Source: an uncultured Flavobacteriaceae bacterium
Lineage (GTDB): Bacteria; Bacteroidota; Bacteroidia; Flavobacteriales; Flavobacteriaceae
Assembly: GCA_947488435.1 (NCBI GenBank)
Contig: CANKZG010000002.1
Coordinates: 310,001-374,000 of the forward strand
DNA length: 64,000 nucleotides
Reading direction: 5' to 3'
Position 1 is the stretch's first letter; every line of letters starts with the position of its first letter. The position numbers and the translations under genes are program-made. The notes below the pieces were generated by a model. The model saw nothing but the letters and a program-made list of their open reading frames with translations. It made no database searches and was not told the origin of the DNA. Below, piece by piece: positions 45,451 to 54,170 of the stretch.

Positions 45451-45849
45451 AATTTCCTTTTCAAAAAGCATGATCTGATCTTTTAATCGCGCTATTACCA
45501 TATTCATCATTCGTTTGTTTAGAGCAGAGGAATTTTGAATATAGGACTGATATTCCGCAAGTGTAAATTGTCCTATCAGCATTCCTTTTAATGAATTTCT
45601 AAATTTGATATCTTTCTGAATAGCATGTTCTATATAACGAAGTCGTTGTTGCTGAGACAATTCGTAAAACCTATTTTTATGTTTTTGAATATAGTTCTGG
45701 AAAGTAGCAATTAAAAGCTCATTCTGGAATTTAATGATGGGTCTCAGGGTTTGATTTTGAAACCTTTCGTCAAAACTCATATGATCATTTATCTGGGCAG
45801 AAGGGATTTTTATTCGGATTTCTTCTAATCGTTGGGATCTATCGCTCAT
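45442..45849 (-). CDS. Conserved helical protein, unknown
   Basis: A 135-residue, mostly helical, charged protein without membrane segment. Blocks such as FQNQTLRPIIKFQNELL, KDIKFRNSLKGMLIGQFT and SSALNKRMMNMVI look conserved; I recall flavobacterial homologues carrying the database name glyoxalase, but no glyoxalase fold motif is visible, so I do not adopt that name. Converges with the DUF2461 gene and is divergent from the DUF72 gene. Confidence 0.72.
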   Translation of the reverse strand: MSDRSQRLEEIRIKIPSAQINDHMSFDERFQNQTLRPIIKFQNELLIATFQNYIQKHKNRFYELSQQQRLRYIEHAIQKDIKFRNSLKGMLIGQFTLAEYQSYIQNSSALNKRMMNMVIARLKDQIMLFEKEILV

Positions 45850-45996
45850 AAGTAGAAGTTTTTATAAAGGTAACCAATACGTCTTGCTACATTTTGTAGT
45901 GTTGGATTAGTTTTTAACGAGTTTATGAACATATATTATGTGCCTAATGTAGGAGGAATAATCTATTATATGTATTTTTAAATAAAATAAATAAAG

Positions 45997-46890
45997 ATGA
46001 AATTTGGAAAGGTAGAAAAACCTGAATTGATTGATTTTACAATACCTGAAGACCATTTAGACACGGCTGTAGTGCTCGCTAAAACTCCGAATAATGATCC
46101 CTTGAATATTTATATTGGATGTGCTAAATGGAACAGGCAAGATCTTAAAAATTTCTACCCCAGAGGAACTAAAGATGAGTTGCAATATTATGCTTCCCAA
46201 TTTAATTGCATAGAACTCAATGCAACGTTTTATCGCATCTTTCCGGCAGAGCAGTATGAGAAGTGGTATGATAAAACTCCTGAAAACTTTAGGTTTTTTC
46301 CCAAAATAACAAATGAGATAAGCCATTTAAGAAGGTTAAATGATCATATTTATCCAACAATAGATCGTTATTTAGAAGTAACATCAGGACTTAAAGAAAA
46401 GTTAGGTACAGTTTTCTTACAAATGCATAATAATTTTGCACCTAAAAACTGGGATCGTGTTGTTAAATTTGTAGAATATTGGCCCAAAGAATTCGCATTG
46501 GCAATGGAATTCAGACATACCGATTGGTTTAATGACGAAGGAGCCTCACGGGAATTGTATCACCTTCTCGAAGAAAATGGTATAGCAAATGTATTGGTAG
46601 ATACCGCTGGAAGACGAGATTTAATGCATATGCGATTAACTAATAACGAAGCGTTTGTACGTTATGTTGGTGCTAACCATCCTAGTGATTATGATCGATT
46701 GGATGATTGGATCGTGCGATTGAAAAGTTGGTACGATCAAGGGCTACGAAATTTGCACTTTTTTGTACATCAAAATTTGGAGTTAGAATCCCCCTTACTC
46801 TCTGCTTATTTTATTGAAGAAATAAATAAGGCGTTTCCTGTAGCATTAAAAATCCCACAAACTTTAGTAAAGCCTAAAACACTTTTTTAG
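45997..46890 (+). CDS. DUF72 family protein
   Basis: A 297-residue TIM-barrel-like protein of the YecE/DUF72 family: IGCAKWNRQDLKNFYPRG near residue 40 (the usual GTSGW-type opening in altered form), YASQFNCIELNATFYRI, FRFFPKITNEISH, and FAMEFRHTDWF-like ALAMEFRHTDWF at about 167-178. Function of the family unknown. Confidence 0.9.
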   Translation: MKFGKVEKPELIDFTIPEDHLDTAVVLAKTPNNDPLNIYIGCAKWNRQDLKNFYPRGTKDELQYYASQFNCIELNATFYRIFPAEQYEKWYDKTPENFRFFPKITNEISHLRRLNDHIYPTIDRYLEVTSGLKEKLGTVFLQMHNNFAPKNWDRVVKFVEYWPKEFALAMEFRHTDWFNDEGASRELYHLLEENGIANVLVDTAGRRDLMHMRLTNNEAFVRYVGANHPSDYDRLDDWIVRLKSWYDQGLRNLHFFVHQNLELESPLLSAYFIEEINKAFPVALKIPQTLVKPKTLF

Positions 46891-47084
46891 CGCTCTTATA
46901 TAAACTGTGTTATCAACGAAAAAAGATACAACAGTAAAAGATAAACAAGGGTACTCATACTGATTTTTGGTTTAGTTATTTTAAAGGTAATTTCTTTTTG
47001 ATAAGGACTAAGCCATTTAAGAAAAGTTTATTGAAAGCTTAACAAATTTAACGCTTCATTAATTTTGTGTTAAAAACCCTGTCG

Positions 47085-47117
47085 TTTGATTTTGGTTGTG
47101 TTTTATATGTAATTTTG
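47085..47117 (+). promoter_or_regulatory. Promoter of the secreted hydrolase/thioesterase pair
   Basis: TTTG (47085-47088), 21 bases, TAATTTTG (47110-47117): a good Bacteroidota promoter 18 bases before the ATG at 47135. Confidence 0.6.
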
Positions 47118-47134
47118 ATTGCAAATTTTAAGTT

Positions 47135-47860
47135 ATGAAAACAGTACTCACACTTTTTTTATCGGTTTTCGCATTATGTGCAGGTAAAGCGCAAAAAACC
47201 ATTGAATTTCCATCAGAAGACGGGTTGATGATCACTGCTGACCTTTATCCAAATTCCGAAGCGGATACTTTCATTTTATTGTTTCACCAAGCGGGGTGGA
47301 GTAGAGGAGAATATTTGGAAATTGCACCAAAACTAAATGCAATGCGCTATAGTTGTTTAGCTGTTGATCTTCGTTCTGGAGGTAAGGTAAATAGTATTGT
47401 AAATAAAACAAATAGTGTTGCGGTCAAAGATGGTAAACCTACAGAATTTGTTGACGCACTGCAAGATATTGCCGCCACAGTAGCTTATGTTAAACAAAAT
47501 TACAAGCCTAAAAAAATTATTTTATGGGGAAGTTCATATTCCTCAGCCCTAGTCCTTAAATATGGGGGTGATAATCCTACAGGAGTGGATGCAATTTTAT
47601 CCTTTGCTCCTGGAGAATATTTCGGAAGTAAAAATTACATTACTAAAAGTGTTTCAGGAATCAATGTTCCTGTTTTCATAACCTCTGCGAAAGCAGAACA
47701 TAATAATTGGAAGAAAATTTATGAAGCCATTCCAACAACCAAAAAAACATACTACTTGCCAAAGACCAAAGGGAATCATGGTTCAAGGGCGCTTTGGACT
47801 AAGTTTGCAGATAGTGAGGGATATTGGAATGCAGTAACCGATTTCTTAAAGAATACCTAA
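47135..47860 (+). CDS. Secreted alpha/beta hydrolase (dienelactone-hydrolase-like)
   Basis: A 241-residue protein with a signal peptide (residues 1-19, cleavage after GKAQ likely). The hydrolase fold starts with LLFHQAGWSRGEY, the nucleophile elbow is WGSSYSS (about residues 129-135), where the usual final glycine of GxSxG is serine, and the histidine is in KGNHGSRAL (about 212-220). Probably periplasmic. Followed at 1 base by the thioesterase gene; the pair shares one promoter. Confidence 0.8.
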   Translation: MKTVLTLFLSVFALCAGKAQKTIEFPSEDGLMITADLYPNSEADTFILLFHQAGWSRGEYLEIAPKLNAMRYSCLAVDLRSGGKVNSIVNKTNSVAVKDGKPTEFVDALQDIAATVAYVKQNYKPKKIILWGSSYSSALVLKYGGDNPTGVDAILSFAPGEYFGSKNYITKSVSGINVPVFITSAKAEHNNWKKIYEAIPTTKKTYYLPKTKGNHGSRALWTKFADSEGYWNAVTDFLKNT

Positions 47861-47861
47861 G

Positions 47862-48257
47862 ATGCGTTTTCATACCAGAAAATGGGTAAAACCCGAGGAT
47901 TTAAATGCAAACAACACCTTGTTTGGAGGGAAAGTATTGGCATGGATTGATGAGGAGGCAATTTTATATGCTATCATTCAGCTTGAAAATAAAAAAGTAG
48001 TTACCAAATACATTTCCGAAATCAATTTTATGAGCACCGCCACCGCTGGCGATATCGTTGAGATTGGAATTGAAGTAATTGAATTTGGAAAAACATCTTT
48101 GACCCTTAATTGCGAAGTTCGCAATAAGATGACCCTAGAAACTATTGTTACCGTAGATAATATTATTTTGGTAAACCTAGATGATGCAGGTAAACCTAAA
48201 CCTCATGGAAAAACTAAGATCGAATTTGTTAAGGATCGAATTTCTATAGACAGCTAA
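47862..48257 (+). CDS. Acyl-CoA thioesterase, hotdog fold
   Basis: A 131-residue YciA-type thioesterase: RKWVKPEDLNANNTLFGGKVLAWIDEE (catalytic Asn and Asp/Glu helix, residues 6-32) and the FMSTATAGDIVEIGIEVIEFGKTS block (about 62-85). Hydrolyses fatty acyl-CoA thioesters in the cytoplasm; chain length not deducible. Confidence 0.9.
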   Translation: MRFHTRKWVKPEDLNANNTLFGGKVLAWIDEEAILYAIIQLENKKVVTKYISEINFMSTATAGDIVEIGIEVIEFGKTSLTLNCEVRNKMTLETIVTVDNIILVNLDDAGKPKPHGKTKIEFVKDRISIDS

Positions 48258-48265
48258 TTACGAGT

Positions 48266-49552
48266 TTAGTTACTCCATTCTTGCGCTACTTTTTGAACTT
48301 CATCTAAGACGCGAAGTAAGTTGCCACCCCATAGTTTTTCAATTTCAGTCTCGGTGTATCCTCTGTTTACTAATTCAATGGTTACATTAAGTGTTTCACT
48401 GGCATCGGCCCAGCCTTCAATACCTCCACCGCCATCAAAATCAGAACTTATGCCCACATGATCAATACCTATTAGTTCAACCATATAGTCTATGTGATCT
48501 ACAAAATCTGCTACATCTACAGCGGGAGGAGCGTCTTCTCTGTTTTTAGCCAAATCCCAAGCCGTTTTTATAACTACGGGTCGATTTGCAATAAAACGCT
48601 CTTTTTGCGCATCACTCAGTGTAGGAAACTCGCTAAAGTTAAACCAATCTAATCCTAAAGAATCTGCAACATCCTGATATACTTCACGCATATAATTGGC
48701 TCTTACTTCGTGTTTCTCGGTTTTTAAGTAAGAGCTAAATGCTACCGTCTGCACCACTCCGCCATTTTCTTTTAGCAGAAGCAATTGTTCGTTATCTAAA
48801 TTTCTACTATGATCACATAGGGCTCTTGCAGAGGAGTGTGAGGCGATAATTGGAGCTTTTGAAATTGCTAGCATTTGAAGAATAGATTCTTTTGATGGAT
48901 GTGATATATCTATCATAATTCCTAATCTATTCATCTCTTTAACAGCTTCTTCACCTAATTTACTTAAACCATTAAATGACCATATACTATCTCGCTCCCC
49001 TGTATTAGAATCACAAAATTGACTATGCCCATTATGTGATAAAGAAATGTATCTTGCTCCCAGTTCATGATATCGTTCGAAATTTGAGAGATCCTCGCCA
49101 ATTGGATATGCATTTTCTACCCCAATCATTGCAACTTTTTTACCCGATGCAGAAATTCTTCTAACATCGTCGGAAGATAGTGCCAATTCAATTTCATCTG
49201 GTGCTATTGATTCGCACAGTCGATGTATAGCTTCAAATTTAGCTATGGCATTCTCTGATGCTTTTTGGTATCCTTCCGCAGAAATAGTATCCTGACCCGT
49301 ATACACAATAAGCCAAGAAACATCCAAACCTCCGGCTTTCATTTTAGGCAAATTAACTTGAGTATCTAGGTTTTGGGTGTAGTTAATACTATCCGTAAAA
49401 TTTTTCACATTAATGTCATTATGAGTATCAATCGTAATAACTTTTTCGTGTATTCTTTCTGCTTTTTCCATCAAGGTTTCTTCATTAACTTCTTTCTTTT
49501 GACCGCAGGAGATAATTAGTACTAAACTCAAAAATAAAATAGAATGTTTCAT
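48266..49552 (-). CDS. Lipoprotein dipeptidase, M19 (renal dipeptidase) family
   Basis: A 428-residue zinc dipeptidase anchored as a lipoprotein: signal MKHSILFLSLVLIISCG with lipobox LIISC (Cys16). Metal ligands are visible in TIDTHNDIN (HxD, about residues 41-49), the bridging Glu in IGVENAYPIG, His in IDISHPSKES (about 212-221), ASHSSARAL and the Asp in GISSDFDGGGG. It is presumably exposed at the periplasmic or outer face of the envelope and releases amino acids or D-amino acids from dipeptides. Confidence 0.93.
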   Translation of the reverse strand: MKHSILFLSLVLIISCGQKKEVNEETLMEKAERIHEKVITIDTHNDINVKNFTDSINYTQNLDTQVNLPKMKAGGLDVSWLIVYTGQDTISAEGYQKASENAIAKFEAIHRLCESIAPDEIELALSSDDVRRISASGKKVAMIGVENAYPIGEDLSNFERYHELGARYISLSHNGHSQFCDSNTGERDSIWSFNGLSKLGEEAVKEMNRLGIMIDISHPSKESILQMLAISKAPIIASHSSARALCDHSRNLDNEQLLLLKENGGVVQTVAFSSYLKTEKHEVRANYMREVYQDVADSLGLDWFNFSEFPTLSDAQKERFIANRPVVIKTAWDLAKNREDAPPAVDVADFVDHIDYMVELIGIDHVGISSDFDGGGGIEGWADASETLNVTIELVNRGYTETEIEKLWGGNLLRVLDEVQKVAQEWSN

Positions 49553-49751
49553 GGTGTGGATATTTATACCTACAAATAAAGCAATTTGACAACATATATT
49601 AAAGCAAAGAGAACATTTAATTGCAGATACTACATGAAATGAAGAGCTTTAAACTTATTAAAACCAAGTGGTTAAGATTTTGAGTCAAATAAAGTTGTTT
49701 TAACTTTTTTACACCCCAAATTTTTAACTCAAATTCCAAACAAGAACAACT

Positions 49752-51488
49752 TTGAAATCAAGAGATTTATTATCACAATTATCAAGCTTAGAATCTAAAC
49801 TCGGAGACTTTTCGTTCGAAGAATTAACTTCCTCAGAAGCATCACATCTTAAAAAATCTTTTCAGGCCTTCAAAAAAGATCTTGAAGATAGAATTTGGGG
49901 CGAAACCCCGAGAGCCAATCAAGATGAAAAAATACGAATCGATACCAAGGCAGAGGTCAGTAAACTCATAGCAAATGTTAGCCATGAGTTACGAACTCCT
50001 CTGAATGGCATTGTAGGTTTTGCAAACCTGCTCAGGGAAAGTAAACTAAATGAAAATCAGGAAGAGTATGTAAATGCAATTCAATCTGCCTCTACAACAC
50101 TTTTGGATATCATTAGCGAATTACTGGCATATGCACGAACTACAGCAGATCTCGGTCCGAATCAAAATAATGAATTCAATTTCAGAAGTCTGGTAAAGGA
50201 TGTCTTGTATCTCGCTAGTGGTTTACTGGGAGACAAGAGTATAAAAATAGAGGTGGATCTAGAAACAGCAATACCAGAAGTATTAATTGGCGATGCAGCC
50301 AAACTTTCTCAGATTCTCCTAAACCTCTATGGAAATGCGGTAAAATTTGTAGAAAAAGGTGAGATTAACTTAAAAATAAATTGCCTCAATTTGGATGCAA
50401 AAACAACAACTTTGAGTTTTGCATTAAGCGATACCGGTATTGGAATTGCAGCGGACAAATTAAAAAATATTTTCACACCATATCGGCAAGCCGAATCGGA
50501 TACTTTCGCTAAATATGGCGGTTCCGGTTTAGGACTTAGTATTGTACAACAAATCGTTAAAGATTTGAATGGCGATATAAGTGTTCAAAGTGAACTTGGG
50601 GTTGGTACAACCTTTACTTTTAATTTACCCTTTAAGATTGCCGAAAAACCAACAATTATAGATAAAAATAATGTTGACGATATTCTTCTCGAGCATTTAG
50701 AAACGGTTAAGGGGATGCATATTCTTGTTTTTGAAGACAATGAATTAAATCAACGGCTTATTGAACAGCGGCTAAAAAAATGGGAATGCAAGCCTCAGGT
50801 GACGGATAATGCAATACTAGGAATGAATATTCTAAAAAATAGCGCTATTGATCTTGTTCTAATGGATCTACGAATGCCAGATGTTGATGGTTTTGAGATG
50901 ACACGAAGAATTCGCGCTTCTGCTGATAAAACAATACGAAAAATACCAATTATTGCCTTATCTGCTGATTTTTCAATGCAAGATCAGAAAGATTGTAAAA
51001 GCAGTGGTATTAACGATTTTATTCTTAAACCCTACAGTCCGGATGAATTATTATTAAAAATCACTTCCAATAAACTAAAAACAAAAGCAACGGAAGAACT
51101 GCCGAGAATTGCTAAAAGTACGGGAAAACAACAAAGAGACATTGTTAATCTTAATCCATTGCTGGAAGAATGTATGGGAGATATAGAAGTTTTGGAAGAG
51201 TTGATAAGTCTATATCATGCAAATGCTTTAGAGTTTATCGGAAAATCTAAGTTGTTTATTAAAAATGAAGATTTTGAAGGATTACAGTTTGCGTCACATA
51301 AAATAAAATCGGGATTAGCTATGCTTCAAACATTTAATCTGAATGCTATAGTAGAGCAAATACATAAGGTTTGCAGAACCACTAAGGATATTAACCATAT
51401 CGAATACCTCTATCATTGTTTTATAGACGAGTATCCGTTAATAGAAGAACAGATGACAGCAGCACTTAAAGAAATAAGAAGTAAGTAA
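49752..51488 (+). CDS. Sensorless hybrid histidine kinase with receiver and HPt domains
   Basis: A 578-residue cytoplasmic phosphorelay protein starting at TTG 49752. Short coiled N-terminus (1-65) without membrane helix or PAS; HisKA with His78 in NVSHELRTPLNG; ATPase domain with LNLYGNAVKFVEKG, SDTGIGIAADK and YGGSGLGLSIVQQI; receiver domain (about 325-440) with EDNELNQ and DLVLMDLRMPDVDG; HPt domain (about 470-570) with the phospho-His in ASHKIKSGLAML. Signal input must come from a partner. It leads an operon of six genes to 59185, so it probably controls polysaccharide production through the receiver protein next door. Confidence 0.92.
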   Translation: MKSRDLLSQLSSLESKLGDFSFEELTSSEASHLKKSFQAFKKDLEDRIWGETPRANQDEKIRIDTKAEVSKLIANVSHELRTPLNGIVGFANLLRESKLNENQEEYVNAIQSASTTLLDIISELLAYARTTADLGPNQNNEFNFRSLVKDVLYLASGLLGDKSIKIEVDLETAIPEVLIGDAAKLSQILLNLYGNAVKFVEKGEINLKINCLNLDAKTTTLSFALSDTGIGIAADKLKNIFTPYRQAESDTFAKYGGSGLGLSIVQQIVKDLNGDISVQSELGVGTTFTFNLPFKIAEKPTIIDKNNVDDILLEHLETVKGMHILVFEDNELNQRLIEQRLKKWECKPQVTDNAILGMNILKNSAIDLVLMDLRMPDVDGFEMTRRIRASADKTIRKIPIIALSADFSMQDQKDCKSSGINDFILKPYSPDELLLKITSNKLKTKATEELPRIAKSTGKQQRDIVNLNPLLEECMGDIEVLEELISLYHANALEFIGKSKLFIKNEDFEGLQFASHKIKSGLAMLQTFNLNAIVEQIHKVCRTTKDINHIEYLYHCFIDEYPLIEEQMTAALKEIRSK

Positions 51489-51526
51489 TGAAAAATTAGA
51501 TCATAAAAACTAAAATCATTCCCCCA

Positions 51527-51904
51527 ATGATGAATAAAAATAACAGTATTGTATTAGTTGAAGATGATGAGCTTTTGGCCTCTTTACTGCGATATCGCCT
51601 GGAGAAAGGTGGATACGATGTAAATCATATGGCAAATGGTAAAATCGTAAAAGAAGAACTGCCCAAGGCACTTCCAGATTTAATCGTGAGCGATATAATG
51701 ATGCCTTACTTATCAGGTTTGGAGTTAATTGATTTTGTTCGTAACGATCTAAAATCGGATATACCGATCATTATTATTTCTTCCGCAGGTAACGAAGAAA
51801 ATGTACTAAATGCTTTTGAATTAGGAGCTAATGATTTTATAGCTAAACCGGTTAGTCCAACAGAACTGTTGGTTCGAGTGGGGAAAGAATTGAAAAAAGT
51901 ATAG
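51527..51904 (+). CDS. Single-domain response regulator
   Basis: A 125-residue receiver without output domain: acidic pocket EDD (about 12-14), phospho-acceptor Asp56 in IVSDIMMPYLSG, the Ser of IIISSAGNE and the Lys-Pro in FIAKPVSPTELLVRVGKEL. It most likely receives phosphate from the HPt of the upstream hybrid kinase and acts by protein contact, the HEAT-repeat protein next door being the obvious candidate partner. Confidence 0.92.
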   Translation: MMNKNNSIVLVEDDELLASLLRYRLEKGGYDVNHMANGKIVKEELPKALPDLIVSDIMMPYLSGLELIDFVRNDLKSDIPIIIISSAGNEENVLNAFELGANDFIAKPVSPTELLVRVGKELKKV

Positions 51905-51935
51905 ACTGAATTACTTCGACACCACATATCATATT

Positions 51936-54170
51936 TTGCTGATAAAAGCGCCAAAGATCCATACGGATCTTTTGTGGGATCTTACCATATTGTCAACGCT
52001 TTTAGCATTGGTCTATTTTGTGGTTATTTTCTTCTTTAGAAATAAGATGGGGGCAAATGCCAAAAACAAATTATCTAAAAAACAGGAGTTGGCGCCTGTA
52101 ATTAGCAAATTTCTTTTTTATGAAGGCGATGATAGTTCTAAATCTGAGCATAACGAATATATTGTCTTAAAAGTTGAAATACGGGAGTTACTTCGTGAAC
52201 AGAAGAATAGACAAATTTTAGCTGAAGTGCTGTTAGAATTGCAAAAAGATGTTTCTGGAGAAACTTTGATTCGGTTACAATTACTTTACAAAAGTTTAGG
52301 ACTTCATGAAGATGCTTATAAAAAATTAAAGAGCTGGCGTTGGGAAGTTGTTTCAAAAGGTATTCTTGAACTTACTCGCATGCGAGTGGAAGAAGCTTAT
52401 GGATTTATAACCCCCTTTATTAATCACAAAAGAAGTGTTGTTCGCAAACAGGCAGAAATTGCAGTAGTAAGTCTACGTCAGGAAGGAATAAAACACTTTT
52501 TAGATAGCTCTCGTTATAGTGTATCGGAATGGCAGCAACTTAAATTACTTGAAGTAATTAGAAACTTCAAAAATTTCGACCCTCCTAGATTCCGTCAATG
52601 GTTGGTTTCTAGTAATCCAGATGTTGTACTTTTTTCCTTGCGTTTAATTAAGTATTATGATCAGAATGATGCTGTAAATGCTATACTTCCTTTAATAAAG
52701 CATAAAAATAATGAGGTAAAAATAGCAGCCTTAGAATGTATCAGACAATTCGGTTACGAAGAAGCATTAGCGCATCTTAAAAATATTTTCTTTCAATGTG
52801 TACCAGATGTAAAACTCCTGATTCTAGATACCATAGCAAATCTTGGATCCGAAAGCGATATTCCTTTTCTTAAAAGCATAGAATCTAAGGATCGTAATTT
52901 CACGATAATAAGCAAATCTTTGAGCGCAATCAATAGTATTAGCCCCGATACTGTGCTGCCTACAGAAGGATTAGACGAGACACTTATAGATGTTCCTGAC
53001 TCCGATGAAAAACTGGTAGAAACACCGATAAATGATACGGATGAGGAATTTATTTTAGATGTAACGCTAGACGCTGAACATATTGAGGAAAGAAATGAAA
53101 TTGTAGAAGAAGTTATTGCGGTAGATACGGAAGAAATGACCCATATCATGACGCAAACACAGGAATTGGCAGAATCACTTCCGAAACCTCAGCATAATGC
53201 CATGTCTTTTATAGTCCATACGGATGAAATTGATGAGGATTTGGATACCCAAGAAGCGGTGCTTACAGAAAATTTGGGGACAACAATATATCCACCAACA
53301 ATTACAGAAGTGGATGAGGCGGATAATTCAGAAATTGAAGAAATCGAATTAACTCCAGGTGAGCTCGTTGAAGCAACTTTGTTAAAAAACCTGCATTACG
53401 TGCCAACGGAAAGTATTTTTAAAACTCTATTCGTTAATAAAGAAAATTTTGAAAAAAAATTATTATTAACAACCATAGAGTTTGCTGGAGATGCGAGAGA
53501 AATCCCTTTGCTAAAAGAGATTATTGCAAATGAAATGGATAAGGAAATAAAAACACTAGCGGAAGACGTATTACAGACCCTGATTGGTAACGACGAAACA
53601 CTTCAGGAAATGGCTAGCCGCACGGACGAAAACGAGGTTTTTCAGATGTTAAGTGTCTTTGAAAAGTTATTTGAAGAGGGAGATAAAGACTCGAAATTAA
53701 TGTTACTAGATCAAATAGCGATACTAGGGGATCACAAGGAACTTTTGTTTTTAAATAAATTAATCAAACATAAGGATGTTCAGATTCGCAAAAAAGTAAT
53801 AACAATTAAATGTGAGCTTGAAGCTAAGTTAGGCATTGTTAAAACTGAAGAATGTTCAGCACATGAGGATGTTGCCTGTACTTCAAATACAAGTAAAATG
53901 GTTTTGAATGCTGCTGTAACTGTTAGAAATAAGCAACGTATAGCTATGGAATATGCTTTTCTCTCAGAAGATCTCATAGCCGAGGAACTAGAAGAAGATA
54001 TTCCTTCAGAACTGACTTTTCAGTTAGCTGAAAAATCATTTGCCATTGAAGATGCTGCTGAAGTCGATAAAATTATAGCAGCACATCGCAGTTTTACAGC
54101 AGAATTGGAAGGGCTTTTAGGGCAACTTAATGCATTACCTAAAATTTTAAAAGATAAGTTTAATGGATAA
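51936..54170 (+). CDS. Membrane-anchored HEAT-repeat protein
   Basis: A 744-residue protein starting at a TTG; no ATG fits before its membrane helix (about residues 13-33, LWDLTILSTLLALVYFVVIFFF). The cytoplasmic part has alpha-helical HEAT-like repeats at about 95-330 (FSLRLIKYYDQNDAVNAILPLIKHKNNEVKIAALECI region), a long acidic, probably disordered linker at about 340-490, then a second helical-repeat block at about 495-640 and a C-terminal helical tail. HEAT scaffolds bind other proteins; coupling the receiver protein to the membrane synthase is my inference. Its last 8 bases overlap the glycosyltransferase gene. Confidence 0.78.
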   Translation: MLIKAPKIHTDLLWDLTILSTLLALVYFVVIFFFRNKMGANAKNKLSKKQELAPVISKFLFYEGDDSSKSEHNEYIVLKVEIRELLREQKNRQILAEVLLELQKDVSGETLIRLQLLYKSLGLHEDAYKKLKSWRWEVVSKGILELTRMRVEEAYGFITPFINHKRSVVRKQAEIAVVSLRQEGIKHFLDSSRYSVSEWQQLKLLEVIRNFKNFDPPRFRQWLVSSNPDVVLFSLRLIKYYDQNDAVNAILPLIKHKNNEVKIAALECIRQFGYEEALAHLKNIFFQCVPDVKLLILDTIANLGSESDIPFLKSIESKDRNFTIISKSLSAINSISPDTVLPTEGLDETLIDVPDSDEKLVETPINDTDEEFILDVTLDAEHIEERNEIVEEVIAVDTEEMTHIMTQTQELAESLPKPQHNAMSFIVHTDEIDEDLDTQEAVLTENLGTTIYPPTITEVDEADNSEIEEIELTPGELVEATLLKNLHYVPTESIFKTLFVNKENFEKKLLLTTIEFAGDAREIPLLKEIIANEMDKEIKTLAEDVLQTLIGNDETLQEMASRTDENEVFQMLSVFEKLFEEGDKDSKLMLLDQIAILGDHKELLFLNKLIKHKDVQIRKKVITIKCELEAKLGIVKTEECSAHEDVACTSNTSKMVLNAAVTVRNKQRIAMEYAFLSEDLIAEELEEDIPSELTFQLAEKSFAIEDAAEVDKIIAAHRSFTAELEGLLGQLNALPKILKDKFNG

